NCBI GenBank assembly: GCA_035295745.1
Contig: DATGIL010000092.1
Span: forward strand, 1 to 59,600
Source: JAIQFL01 sp035295745
Lineage (GTDB): Bacteria > Acidobacteriota > Terriglobia > Bryobacterales > Bryobacteraceae
DNA length: 59,600 nt
Reading direction: 5' to 3'
Position 1 is the first letter of the stretch. Every line of letters begins with the position of its first letter. This document shows positions 17,453 to 26,582 of the stretch, piece by piece. The notes under the pieces are model-generated. The model ran no database searches, was not told the origin of the DNA, and saw only the letters and a list, made by a program, of their open reading frames with translations. The position numbers were made by a program, and so were the translations under genes.

Positions 17453-20287
17453 ATGAGCGATTCTGCGAAGGTCCGACCGCTGCTTCTTGCAGTGATCGGG
17501 ACCACGGATGCTGAGATTCCAGTGCATCTGACGCTTGCGCGACGGAGTGGGGAAACGGTACCGATGCGTTGCGTAGTGTTCGATGTTCTAAGTTACGAGG
17601 ACTTAAAGCGGCGCCTCATTCAAAATGGCTGCATCGAAGATGCGGTCGAAGTGGCGATTCCGCGTAACAACTTTTTCCAGCTCCAAAGCCCCTTCGATGA
17701 GGACTTCGGTTGGGATCACACCGGGAACGTTAGATGGGTGAACCGGTTGGGGGATCCATCCGCGCGGCGGGCTTCCATGGATCAGTACGGCTCCGGTGGC
17801 GTACCCATCATCGGCGCCATCAAGGCGGAGTACTCCAGGATTGATATCGAGGACTTCCTCTCGCGGCATGTCCAGGAGTTAACGCGGGTGAGCGCGGGTG
17901 CAATGAGTCTGCAGGCCGGCGTACTGGCTTGCATTCTGACCACCCTGCGGGGCGCGACCGGAACCGGAGCCGCGCCGCGTATCGGCGCGGCGCTGAAGAG
18001 CGTAATGAACGGCGGTGAGGTCCATGCTCGCATTTCGATGCCATGTGTCTGGGGCACGGATCCACATGTATTCGCCAATGCCTATGCCTTTCTGCAGGAG
18101 ACCCTCGACTCGCACCGGCTTGGTGGCGTGATTCCGGATTGGGAAGGCAGCCACAAGGCTGGCCCGTTCGACATGGTGACCTACACCTTCAACACCAACG
18201 GGATTCAGTCTCTCGTCGAACGCGACGTGGCTCAGAGCAAGGTCGCGGCCCTACAGGCTTATTTAAGACCCTCTACGCAATCCGCCATTTTTACGCGGAG
18301 GGTAGACTTGGACGTACCCGAGTACGATCACGAGGGTAAGTCCACCCATCTTGCTACGGAAACTGCGCTCACATTGAGCGTCTTGCCGCCGGGATTAGTC
18401 GCTTTCGAACTGGCGGAATGGACTGCGCAGGCGCACGCCGCCATCCAGAAGCGGTTTGACGAGTACGTGCGCTCAGGGGCTCTGACACCCGAGGAACAAT
18501 TGGAAGTGGAACAGGTATGCCAACAGGTGGTTGCGGAATGCGGGTTTAGCGCGGAACCTCTAACGGGATTGCTGGACGGTGCCGGATCGGTTGTGCAAGG
18601 CGTCCGAGGGCTGCTGGAAACGGCGCGGGTGAAACTGGACCAGACGCCGCAGAGGCAATGGGCGGGTTTGCTGAAAAACCTCGGCGCCCGAATTCACGAA
18701 ATGTTCTCGACGGCTGAACGGAAGGCATGGCCGGAGACGGCGTCGGATCTTGGGCGACGGCTGCCGCAAGCCCTCGCCGAGCGCATCCGGGTGCGTACCG
18801 AGGCTCGTCCGGAGCTGGAGTTGGCGGCTCTGGAGAAAATGGAATCGGTGGCGGCGGACGTGAATGCGGCGCTGGCTCGACGGGAGAGCCAGGCACAGAC
18901 GCAGAGGGCGGAAGCCGGAACACGTTTCGAACGGGCCGCCAAGGGTCCGGAAAGCGGCGGCTGGCTGGGACTGGGGAACGCCAAGGCGTGGGCCCAGAAG
19001 CGGGACGAAGCGCTGACGGGGGCGTTCGACGCGACCTTGGCGAGGTCGGCGCAAATGAAGTGCGAGATCCTAAAGCGCTGCTTGTTCGGTGGGGATCCCG
19101 CGGATGCGTTGTTCCACGAAACCGCTCCCGGTGGTCCGATCCTCGAGGAACTGCGGAAAAGCAAGGTCGCGCGAAAATCCCAAACGCTCTTTGCTCTGGC
19201 GTGCCGCGGCCCGGAGATTGAAAATGCGCGTTCCGGGGCGGAAGCCTTCCTGCGAAAGACATCACCGGTTTTCCAGGCTGCGCTCCTGGACCCGGACGCG
19301 ACAGTCGAGAGCCTGAGCATGCGAGTGCTGGAAGCGCGCGGCCGCCATTCCGGGTTGAAGATCGTGGGTCAGTACTGTCTCGACCCGGCCATGCGTCGTG
19401 AAGATATGGCGGCGGAGTTGCAGCGGTACTTGCCCTCGTATGACAACTCCTGCCTCAGCCTGTATGCGGCGGTCCGCATGAATCCAGCGAGTCTGTCCCG
19501 CGCCGTGCAGTTGTTACGCGACGCGCGGCCTTTCACGCCGGTGAAGAAGGATGTGGAGGACATGTATGAAACCCGGAACCGCCGCGATCAATTGACGGTG
19601 CTGGAGCTGCCCGGTGGCAAGAGCGGTCCCATCGCAGCCCTGCTGGCCAGTGCAGGCATCATCGAAGATTTCAACCAGGTCGTGGAGTCAGGCTGCGAGG
19701 AGATCCGATTCTATCAATTGCGGCGGGGAGTTCCTTATCCCGCGCTGCGCCAGTTGGACAGGTATCGGGAACGGTTCGAGTCATATCTCGATGCGGAGAG
19801 CGGCGTCAAGACTTACACGGGTTCACAGAACAATTCCTTGCCGCTGATCTCGCTGCCCGAAATGGCGGTCCGCGACTACGCGCACCGGTTGGTGACCGTC
19901 TCCCAGTTTGTGGCGCCCGGGCTGTGGGTGCTCACGCCGTCGAGGGAATATCAGCTGCGGCTGCCGGACGATCCCCCGGTGGGTTTCCGGACTCTCGACG
20001 AACTCAAACGCTACATCGCCAAAAGTCACAAAGTGCGGGAGAAGCTGCAAGCCCTCGTGAAGGCGGCCCTCGACCGCTCGCCGGCCGCATATCTCAAGGC
20101 CCTGGAAGATGGATTGCGCAAAGCCCCGGAGGAGCACCGAACGATTCTCCAGCAGGAGATCAACCGCTATTCGGCAGCGAAGGGCCGCGCGCGCCGGGTT
20201 CTGCCGATGCCGCCTTCACCGGTGCCGCCACGGCCCCGCGGGCGAGGCCGTCGAGCCGCCGCAGGCGGCGGGAGGCGAGGCGTATGA
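17453..20287 (+). CDS. Divergent tubulin-like (Tubulin_2-type) protein
   Basis: A 944-residue cytosolic protein. The first ~260 residues follow the layout of prokaryotic tubulin-like proteins: a first strand RPLLLAVIGTTDAE (8-21), a VVFDVLSYEDLKRRL strand (41-55), the T4-type phosphate loop LRGATGTGAAPRIG (165-178), ANAYAFLQE (208-216) and PFDMVTYTFNTNG (238-250). The glycine-rich T1 loop normal for FtsZ/tubulin is degenerate (GTTDAE), so GTP binding may be altered. Residues ~320-700 are mostly helical and could form coiled coils; the C-terminus is a Pro/Arg/Gly-rich basic tail. Its stop overlaps the VWA gene start (ATGA), so the two are made together. Family call by motif order only. Confidence 0.6.
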   Translation: MSDSAKVRPLLLAVIGTTDAEIPVHLTLARRSGETVPMRCVVFDVLSYEDLKRRLIQNGCIEDAVEVAIPRNNFFQLQSPFDEDFGWDHTGNVRWVNRLGDPSARRASMDQYGSGGVPIIGAIKAEYSRIDIEDFLSRHVQELTRVSAGAMSLQAGVLACILTTLRGATGTGAAPRIGAALKSVMNGGEVHARISMPCVWGTDPHVFANAYAFLQETLDSHRLGGVIPDWEGSHKAGPFDMVTYTFNTNGIQSLVERDVAQSKVAALQAYLRPSTQSAIFTRRVDLDVPEYDHEGKSTHLATETALTLSVLPPGLVAFELAEWTAQAHAAIQKRFDEYVRSGALTPEEQLEVEQVCQQVVAECGFSAEPLTGLLDGAGSVVQGVRGLLETARVKLDQTPQRQWAGLLKNLGARIHEMFSTAERKAWPETASDLGRRLPQALAERIRVRTEARPELELAALEKMESVAADVNAALARRESQAQTQRAEAGTRFERAAKGPESGGWLGLGNAKAWAQKRDEALTGAFDATLARSAQMKCEILKRCLFGGDPADALFHETAPGGPILEELRKSKVARKSQTLFALACRGPEIENARSGAEAFLRKTSPVFQAALLDPDATVESLSMRVLEARGRHSGLKIVGQYCLDPAMRREDMAAELQRYLPSYDNSCLSLYAAVRMNPASLSRAVQLLRDARPFTPVKKDVEDMYETRNRRDQLTVLELPGGKSGPIAALLASAGIIEDFNQVVESGCEEIRFYQLRRGVPYPALRQLDRYRERFESYLDAESGVKTYTGSQNNSLPLISLPEMAVRDYAHRLVTVSQFVAPGLWVLTPSREYQLRLPDDPPVGFRTLDELKRYIAKSHKVREKLQALVKAALDRSPAAYLKALEDGLRKAPEEHRTILQQEINRYSAAKGRARRVLPMPPSPVPPRPRGRGRRAAAGGGRRGV

Positions 20288-21795
20288 GACCGCCCGCGGC
20301 TCTGGCAATGCTCCTGCTAGCCGGCCCGATGGCCGCGCAAGGCTCGGAGATGACTTGCGAGGCACTACATGGGCCAGCCACCAGACATCACATCGTGTCC
20401 ATCGACCTTTCGCGGTCCACGTTCCCATTCCAGCAGGAGATGAAGAACCTGGTCTCGCGGTACGCGAAATGCAAGGTGCAGCCACAGGAGATGTTCACCT
20501 TGATCGGCTTCGGGATGGATTCCCGCGGGTCGGTAAGGAACCTGGGGACGTGGGCGATGGCCGACAGCGGCACCGCGGATCTAATCGACCGTGCGCTCGA
20601 TGACGTCCCTGTACCGCCAGCGGATACGAAAACGTATTTTGGCCTGCTGGCTGATTATCTGAATCAGTATCTGCCTCAGGTTGCCGTGCAGCCAATCATT
20701 CTGGTGCTTTCGGACGGGCAGAGCGATGGGCTTGGCAAACGCGGCCTTTGGTTTCGGGAGGTGCCATTTGAGAGCTTCGGGGGCGGAGGTATCTATAGCG
20801 CCCACAATGGGGCGTGGCGCGTTGCCGTGTACACGAAAGGGCAACAGCTCTCGTCATTGTTCGAGTCGCCGCTGATGCGCCCGCGGAAGCCGGGAACGGG
20901 GCCGGAGCCTTTGAGTGGCGCGCTTCGTACCTGTCTGGTAGAGCCGACCCTCCGGTATCAGGCAGACGAAAGCCTGGTGATGCGTGCGGCATGGAACCCT
21001 CTCAGCCATGTTCGTTATGGCACGCTGCGCATCCATCTGGGATCGGACTGCGTAACACGGGAACATTCCTTCCAGGTGCAGTTGATTCGGGGAGGATCCG
21101 TCCTCTGGGAGAGGGACGCTCATGAACTCGTCGGCAGCAAGTCGACCGAACTCGAGTTTCCCGTGCAACTCGATCAGACGGGGCAGTCCGATGGTCTGGC
21201 GCAGATCGAGATTACCGGCGCGGGAGTGCCGATGGGGCGGGTCGTCCCGTATACGCGGACGCCGATTCGTGTGCAGGAGTTGAGCTATTGGACAACCATA
21301 GCCCCGGTCGCTGAGGGTGTGCTGATGATGGTCTGCGCGGGGGTGCTATTTGTTTGGCTTCAGCGATCTTGGCGAACGGCGATCCGCAATCGCGAAGTTC
21401 GTTTTGCCAAAGTCTACGGAGGCATACCGGTCCAAATGAACGGCTCCGTCGAGTATTCCATAGGAGGCTGGCATTGTGAGTTCGCGGCGCCCGGCGCCAA
21501 CACACAGGATGTGTTCGGATGGATCGGTCTCGCGGAAGGGTCGAGCCGGTTCCGGCTCCGCCTTGCGCAGGGGTGGGCCGTAGAAATCGATGGCCAAGCC
21601 TCGGCGTCGGGTGGTACGTCGACCTCGTTCGCTTCGGGCCAGCAACTGCGTTTCATTTCCGGCAGCCGGTCGTACGAGGTGGTGTTGATGTGGGACACGC
21701 CGTGGAATGACCCGACTCCAGCAAGCATGGATCCGCTCGATCGGCCCAGTGCGAGAGAGGAAGATCCAAACTTCGCGGGCCGCTACCCGATTTAG
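20284..21795 (+). CDS. Membrane-anchored VWA-domain protein
   Basis: A 503-residue protein with signal peptide (1-19) and a VWA-like domain at ~35-200. The MIDAS motif D-x-S-x-S is at 41-45 (IDLSRSTF), with a threonine near 115-117 and the third aspartate in LVLSDGQSDG (144). A beta-rich region follows, then one membrane span (~337-360), then a ~140-residue C-terminal part that would be in the cytosol (GGIPVQMNGSVEYSIGGWH onward). The start is set by the ATGA overlap with the tubulin-like gene. The topology places a metal-dependent binding domain outside and a tail inside, where it could contact the tubulin-like partner. Confidence 0.72.
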   Translation: MRPPAALAMLLLAGPMAAQGSEMTCEALHGPATRHHIVSIDLSRSTFPFQQEMKNLVSRYAKCKVQPQEMFTLIGFGMDSRGSVRNLGTWAMADSGTADLIDRALDDVPVPPADTKTYFGLLADYLNQYLPQVAVQPIILVLSDGQSDGLGKRGLWFREVPFESFGGGGIYSAHNGAWRVAVYTKGQQLSSLFESPLMRPRKPGTGPEPLSGALRTCLVEPTLRYQADESLVMRAAWNPLSHVRYGTLRIHLGSDCVTREHSFQVQLIRGGSVLWERDAHELVGSKSTELEFPVQLDQTGQSDGLAQIEITGAGVPMGRVVPYTRTPIRVQELSYWTTIAPVAEGVLMMVCAGVLFVWLQRSWRTAIRNREVRFAKVYGGIPVQMNGSVEYSIGGWHCEFAAPGANTQDVFGWIGLAEGSSRFRLRLAQGWAVEIDGQASASGGTSTSFASGQQLRFISGSRSYEVVLMWDTPWNDPTPASMDPLDRPSAREEDPNFAGRYPI

Positions 21796-21834
21796 CCAGG
21801 GTTCGGACGACGTCTGTGCCACAATTGATCCGAT

Positions 21835-23124
21835 ATGGACAATCGGGTTGGGTTGGCTGCTTTTTTGCTGTCTGCCATATGGCTCACGGCATGCGGGAAC
21901 GGGCGGCTGCCCGCTGCCGACCCGGATCTGCTGACCGAGATCCAAGGCATCAAGGCCATCGACAACCACGCCCACCCGGTTCGTTTCGTCAAAAATGGCG
22001 AACCGCCCGACCGGGGCTTCGACGCTCTGCCCGTCGACAACATGGAGCCCCAATCCGATCCGGTGAACCTCCGGCCAGGCGCCGCCGTGATTCAAGATGC
22101 CGCCCATGCCCTTTATGCCGCCAAGCCCAAAGCTGCCACGATCCAGGAAAAGGCCGACCAGTATCCGGCGTGGGTGCTGGATCAAATGGGTGTAGACATC
22201 ATGCTGGCAAACCGCGTGGAGATGGGCGCGAGCATTCAGCCTCCACGCTTCCGCTGGGTGCCCTACGCCGACGCCCTGATGTTTCCGCTTGACAATGCCG
22301 GGCTCGCCGCCCGAAACTCCGACCGCAAATCTTTCTTTGCCCTGGAAGACAGTCTGCGCGCGAAATACCTCAAAGATGCGGGCCTGACCGATCCCCCATC
22401 CACCCTTGCCGGCTATCTTGCGAAGGTGGTGACGCCCATCCTCGAGCGGCAGAAACAGGGAGGTGCCGTCGCCGAAAAGTTCGAAGCCGCCTACCTGCGC
22501 ACCTTGGCGTTCAACAAAGTGGAACGGGCCGATGCCGACCGGATCTACTCTCAGTTCGTGGGCAAGCCGGCTCCGTCGGAAGGGGACTACAGACCGCTCC
22601 AAGATTACATTTTCCGCTACATCGCCGCGGAGTGCGGACGTCTGGGCATGGCCGTCCATCTCCATACCATGGCGGGCGCCGGTAGTTATTTCGATGTGGG
22701 CGGCGCCAATCCGCTCAATCTCGAATCCGTCCTGAACGACCCCGAACTGCGGAAAACCAAAATCGTGATGGTACATGGAGGATGGCCCTTCACCCGCGAA
22801 ATCGCCGCGCTGCTGACCAAACCCAACGCCTATCTCGATTTTTCGGCCCAGTCTCTGCTGCTCTCGCCGGCAGCTCTGGCCGCGAATATCCGGGAGTGGC
22901 TCGAAGTTGTCCCGGAGAAGGTCATGTTCGGGACGGACGCCTACCCTTACAGCAACGAGATGGGCTGGGAAGAGTCTGGCTGGGCCGCCTCGCGCACCGG
23001 GCGCCAGGCGCTGGCCATCGCACTCACTGGAATGCTGCGGGATGGCGAGATCACGCGCACTCGTGCCTCGGAACTCGCTCGCATGGTGCTGCGGGAAAAC
23101 GCCAAGTCTCTGTACGGCCTGTAG
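21835..23124 (+). CDS. Amidohydrolase-2 family lipoprotein
   Basis: A 429-residue metal-dependent hydrolase of the amidohydrolase-related (TIM-barrel) type. The N-terminus has a lipobox (WLTACGNG, cysteine near residue 20), so it is exported and lipidated. Metal-ligand motifs are in order: DNHAHP (~43), HLHTMAG (~269), MVHGGWPF (~310) and FGTDAYPYS (~365). The set (HxH, H, H, D) is complete, so it is probably active; family members include decarboxylases and hydrolases, and the substrate cannot be read. It lies 39 bases after the VWA gene on the same strand. Confidence 0.8.
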   Translation: MDNRVGLAAFLLSAIWLTACGNGRLPAADPDLLTEIQGIKAIDNHAHPVRFVKNGEPPDRGFDALPVDNMEPQSDPVNLRPGAAVIQDAAHALYAAKPKAATIQEKADQYPAWVLDQMGVDIMLANRVEMGASIQPPRFRWVPYADALMFPLDNAGLAARNSDRKSFFALEDSLRAKYLKDAGLTDPPSTLAGYLAKVVTPILERQKQGGAVAEKFEAAYLRTLAFNKVERADADRIYSQFVGKPAPSEGDYRPLQDYIFRYIAAECGRLGMAVHLHTMAGAGSYFDVGGANPLNLESVLNDPELRKTKIVMVHGGWPFTREIAALLTKPNAYLDFSAQSLLLSPAALAANIREWLEVVPEKVMFGTDAYPYSNEMGWEESGWAASRTGRQALAIALTGMLRDGEITRTRASELARMVLRENAKSLYGL

Positions 23125-23173
23125 GGGTGGGCTTCGGCCTGCCGGTCTGCTACAACTAGGGAGGATTGCAGAT

Positions 23174-24196
23174 ATGGATATCCTAATCGGAATTTTTGCC
23201 GGACTGGTTCTCTGGTTCGCGGTACGGTGCGTGTTATTCGGCTTCTACACCATCGACCAGAATCAGCGCGCAGTAAAGACGCGTTTCGGACGAGCGGTGC
23301 GAGTGGGTAACAAAACCACTCTCGACGACCCGATGGCCGAGTTCCTCCGTCCCGAGGAGCGCACACGGTACGTCTACCCGCAAGTGCAGGTGATTCAACC
23401 GGGCGGTCCTTATTTCAAGATGCCCTGGGAGAAGATTCACAAGGTCACTATCGCCACCAACACCGTGAATATGGCGCTCGATCTGGAAGATCGTACCGCC
23501 AACGACAATGGTACGCGCCTCGAAGCGGTCACGAAGGACCAGCTCAATACCGGCCTGACCGGCCAGATCCGCTACCGCGTCAGCGAGGCCAATCTCTACG
23601 CTTATGTGTTTGGGATCAAGAAGCCCTTGATCCACGTGATGGGATACTTCGTTTCGGTACTTCGGCAACGCATTGCCAATTTCGAAGCGAAGCCAGTCCC
23701 GCTGGATCCGGGCGTGCAGTCTCTGGACGCAGGAGCCGCCCCGGCCAATGCTCCCATGGCCGGCGCCGAAATGACCGGAATCTCCATCAACGACCTTCGC
23801 AAAAATCTGCGCGACCTGAACGAGTTCATGGATCAGGAATGCCGCTCCGCTCCGGCACGCTACGGTGTGGTGCTGGACGCGTCGCTGATCACCGGCATCG
23901 ATCCGCCGCCCGAAGTAGAATCGGCCCTGGCTGCGATCAACACTGCGCACAACCAGGTTTCAAGCGACATCAGCCTGGCGCAGGCCGCCGCCGATCAGAG
24001 AGTCGTCCAGTCACGGCGCGCGGTGGAGATTGAGACGCTGAAAGCGCAAGCCGAGGTGCAGCCCATCAAGTCGCTGGCGTCCGAGCTTTCGGCGCTGCAT
24101 AAGGCCGGTCCCGGGAGCCTCGGGGCCTATCTGCGCAACGTACGGCTGGCCCTCTACGACAAGGCACAGCAGGTGTACCTGGAGGTGTCGCGATGA
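23174..24196 (+). CDS. SPFH/band-7 membrane protein (first of pair)
   Basis: A 340-residue protein with one N-terminal membrane span (~3-27), then an SPFH/prohibitin-type domain (FYTIDQNQRAVKTRFGRAV at ~28; GGPYFKMPWEKIHKVTI at ~87) and a long helical C-terminal part (AHNQVSSDISLAQAAADQRV, then an alanine/glutamate-rich coiled coil). SPFH proteins form ring or cage scaffolds on membranes. ATG 23174 follows a good AGGGAGG. The stop overlaps the start of the second SPFH gene (ATGA), so they are probably made in fixed ratio, like HflK/HflC or stomatin pairs, but these are neither by sequence. Confidence 0.8.
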   Translation: MDILIGIFAGLVLWFAVRCVLFGFYTIDQNQRAVKTRFGRAVRVGNKTTLDDPMAEFLRPEERTRYVYPQVQVIQPGGPYFKMPWEKIHKVTIATNTVNMALDLEDRTANDNGTRLEAVTKDQLNTGLTGQIRYRVSEANLYAYVFGIKKPLIHVMGYFVSVLRQRIANFEAKPVPLDPGVQSLDAGAAPANAPMAGAEMTGISINDLRKNLRDLNEFMDQECRSAPARYGVVLDASLITGIDPPPEVESALAAINTAHNQVSSDISLAQAAADQRVVQSRRAVEIETLKAQAEVQPIKSLASELSALHKAGPGSLGAYLRNVRLALYDKAQQVYLEVSR

Positions 24197-25116
24197 ATCT
24201 CAATGCGCTATTGATCACGTTCCTGGTGGCGTTCGTGGCCGAGAAGGTGTTGCTGGTGCTATGCCGCATCTTCGGAATCTACGCCATTGTCGAAGAGCGT
24301 ACCTGCCGTGTCTACATACTGTTCGGGAAGGTGATCGGGACTCTGGACGAGCCGGGATTGCATATTCTGCCCTTCAAGATCGGGTTGGCCGCATTCGTGA
24401 TCAACTTCCTCGGGTCCTGCCGGGTGCTCGATTTGCGGCTCGATCAGGAGTATTTGCGCAGCCAGGCGGTGAACTCCGAAGAAGGCGCGCCCATGGGCAT
24501 CGGGATCTGGTACGAGATGTGGATCAGCGATCCAGTGTCCTATTTATTCAAGAACACCGATCCCCGCGGCTCGCTGCGCGCCAACCTGAGCAATGCCACG
24601 GTGCGCTGCCTGAGCAACATGAAGTTGGCGGAGATGCTGGAGACGCGCCACTCCATGAGCCAGACCGTGCGCGCCGAGGTGAGCGGCAAATCGCAGGCGT
24701 GGGGATACCAACTCGGCTCGGTCTACATCCGCAAGGTGCATTTCCGCGATGCCGGGATGATCCGGCAGATCGAGGAGAAGGTGGTGAATCGTCTGCGCCA
24801 GGTGACCTCGGCGATCAAGCAGGCGGGCGCCAACCAGGTGAGCGTGATTACCAGTTCCGCGGAACGGGAGGCCGCATTCGAGTTCGCGAAAGCAGCCGCC
24901 ATCCGGCCGGCCACCATGGGCCAGGCCTTCCTCGAGATCTCGCAGGAGCCCGAGGTTTCTGAGGCGCTGTTCACTATCCTGGAGACCCAACGGCTACTCT
25001 CGGGCGGCGGACGGCTGGTCCTGTTGCCATCGGGTCCGCATGCGCGAACGCTTTCCGCATTGCTGGCAACGGAGAATGCAGGTGCGCTGACTGCGGTGCC
25101 TCCGCCCAAGAAGTAG
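24193..25116 (+). CDS. SPFH/band-7 membrane protein (second of pair)
   Basis: A 307-residue partner of the preceding protein. An N-terminal membrane span (~5-27) is followed by an SPFH core: GIYAIVEERTCRVYILFGKV, LDEPGLHILPFKI and CRVLDLRLDQEYLRSQAVNS, then RQIEEKVVNRLRQVTSAI leading into an AEREAAFEFAKAAAIRP helix. The end is short and proline-rich. It overlaps the first SPFH gene by ATGA. With the tubulin-like and VWA genes just upstream on the same strand, it may form part of one membrane-linked assembly; the ~2 kb distance and the amidohydrolase between them keep this an inference. Confidence 0.8.
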   Translation: MNLNALLITFLVAFVAEKVLLVLCRIFGIYAIVEERTCRVYILFGKVIGTLDEPGLHILPFKIGLAAFVINFLGSCRVLDLRLDQEYLRSQAVNSEEGAPMGIGIWYEMWISDPVSYLFKNTDPRGSLRANLSNATVRCLSNMKLAEMLETRHSMSQTVRAEVSGKSQAWGYQLGSVYIRKVHFRDAGMIRQIEEKVVNRLRQVTSAIKQAGANQVSVITSSAEREAAFEFAKAAAIRPATMGQAFLEISQEPEVSEALFTILETQRLLSGGGRLVLLPSGPHARTLSALLATENAGALTAVPPPKK

Positions 25117-25128
25117 CTGATGCCAGTA

Positions 25129-25870
25129 TTTACGAGCCGCGCGCGTAAGCAAGCGTTGCCGCTATTTTCCGGCTTCAGATGAATCGTGATGCGATCGCCG
25201 TTCGCCCCCACCGACTGCGAAGTCCGATTCAGGAAGAGCTGCGTGATCTTCTTCTGCGTGGAGTGGTCCCAGTCCACCGGCAAGACGATGCAACTGTACT
25301 GCTTGCTAGTATTTACGAGCCGCGCGCGTAAGCAAGCGTTGCCACCATTTTCTGGCTTCAGGTGAATCGTGATGCGATTGCCCGTTCGCGCCTACCGACT
25401 GCGAAGTCCGATTCAGGAGGAGCTGCGTGATCTTCTTCTGCGTGGAGTGGTCCCAGGCCACCGGCAAGACGATGCAACTGTACTGCTCGCCAGTGCTTAC
25501 GAGCCGCGCGCGTAAGCAAGCGCCGCCGCTATCTTCGGGCTTCAGATGAATCGTGATGCGATTCCCGCTCGCCCCTACCGACTGCGAAGTCCGATTCAGG
25601 AAGAGCTGCGTGATCTTCTTCTGCGCCGAGTGGTCCCAGTCCACCAGGTGGGAGACAATGCAACTGTATTGCTTGCCAGTGCTTACGAGCCGCGCGCGTA
25701 AGCAAGCGTTGCCGCTATCCGAATGAGGAATCGTCCAGGACTCTATCGTGGTTCCGGCTTCAGATGAATCGTGATGCGATTGCCGTTCGCGCCTACCGAC
25801 TGCGAAGTCCGATTCAGGAAGAGCTGCGTGATCTTCTTCTGCGCGGAGTGGTCCCAGTCCACCGGGTGGA
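25129..25870. repeat. Tandem repeat: lipoprotein 3' end plus REP element
   Basis: Units of 183, 184 and 186 bases start at 25131, 25314, 25498 and 25684 (measured from TACGAG). Each unit holds a dispersed REP-like element (ACGAGCCGCGCGCGTAAGC core) followed by a copy of the last ~40 codons of the minus-strand lipoprotein gene; the gene's own 3' end (25743-25870) is the final copy. On the minus strand one frame reads through parts of the array, giving ~61-residue protein repeats (KKITQLFLNRTSQSVG, then ACLRARLVSTG from the REP). The copies differ by scattered substitutions. Confidence 0.85.
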
Positions 25871-26498
25871 AGATGATGCGGCTGTCGCGCACCCAGTCGA
25901 TCCACTGGTTCACCGGCCGGCCGGGAAAGCGTATGACCAATTTGCGACCGGGATTGTAGTTTTGCGTCGGACTCCAGGAGACTTCCAAATCCATGCCCGG
26001 ACCCTCGTACTGAATCTGAATCAAACACTCCTCCGCTGGACTCTGGCACGTGGAGGGAGTCGCGCCGTTGACGTCGATGCCGTCCCAGGTGAGGCGGGTA
26101 CCGTCGTAGAGGTTCAACATCGCGATCTCTCGGATCTCGTTCGGGTCACCCGGTTGCCGGTCGAAATTGCTGAACGTCAACTGCTTGCCGCCCGACCCGC
26201 GACCGCCCAAGGGATTCAGACCGATCCATAGCGATCCGTCGCCGATGACAATGGGCGTGTCGTCAGGCCCGTGCGCGGGCGCGGCGGCGGGAGGTGGCGC
26301 GGGCTGTGGCGCAGGTTGCGTCGGCGCCGGTGTGGAGGGCGGTGCCGTGGAAGGAGCGGAATTCGAAGGCGCGGCGGCCGGCGGATTCGTTGGGGTGAGT
26401 TGTTTGGGCGCCGTGTCGGGACTCTTGCCCCCACACGCCGCAAACCACGCCAAGACACCAGCTACTGCGAGGGTCCGATACCGCCAGTTTTGGGCCAC
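25743..26498 (-). CDS. Proline-rich lipoprotein, unknown function
   Basis: A 251-residue lipoprotein. The GTG at 26498 is chosen because AAGGAG lies 5-10 bases upstream and it gives a compact signal peptide with lipobox WFAACGGK; a longer frame begins at 26537. A Pro/Ala/Thr linker (~30-75) leads to a beta-rich C-terminal domain (~80-250; VIGDGSLWIGLNPLGG, ECLIQIQYEGPGMDLEVSW). The last ~40 codons (DWDHSAQKKITQLFLNRTSQ onward) are the sequence amplified in tandem downstream. No family recognised. Confidence 0.7.
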   Translation of the reverse strand: MAQNWRYRTLAVAGVLAWFAACGGKSPDTAPKQLTPTNPPAAAPSNSAPSTAPPSTPAPTQPAPQPAPPPAAAPAHGPDDTPIVIGDGSLWIGLNPLGGRGSGGKQLTFSNFDRQPGDPNEIREIAMLNLYDGTRLTWDGIDVNGATPSTCQSPAEECLIQIQYEGPGMDLEVSWSPTQNYNPGRKLVIRFPGRPVNQWIDWVRDSRIIFHPVDWDHSAQKKITQLFLNRTSQSVGANGNRITIHLKPEPR

Positions 26499-26582
26499 GC
26501 GATCTCCTTCCAACCTGTGCATTATACAAGAGGCCACGCGAAATCATACCGTACACTGGCATAATGAATCGGAGGGTTTCTG

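Noticed and set aside
21346..22776. Long minus-strand frame (476 codons)
   Set aside because: It is antisense to the VWA and amidohydrolase genes, has no motif, and has the biased composition of shadow frames in GC-rich DNA.
25129..25742. CRISPR or phage tandem repeats
   Set aside because: The units are copies of a neighbouring gene's 3' end plus a REP element, with no spacers.
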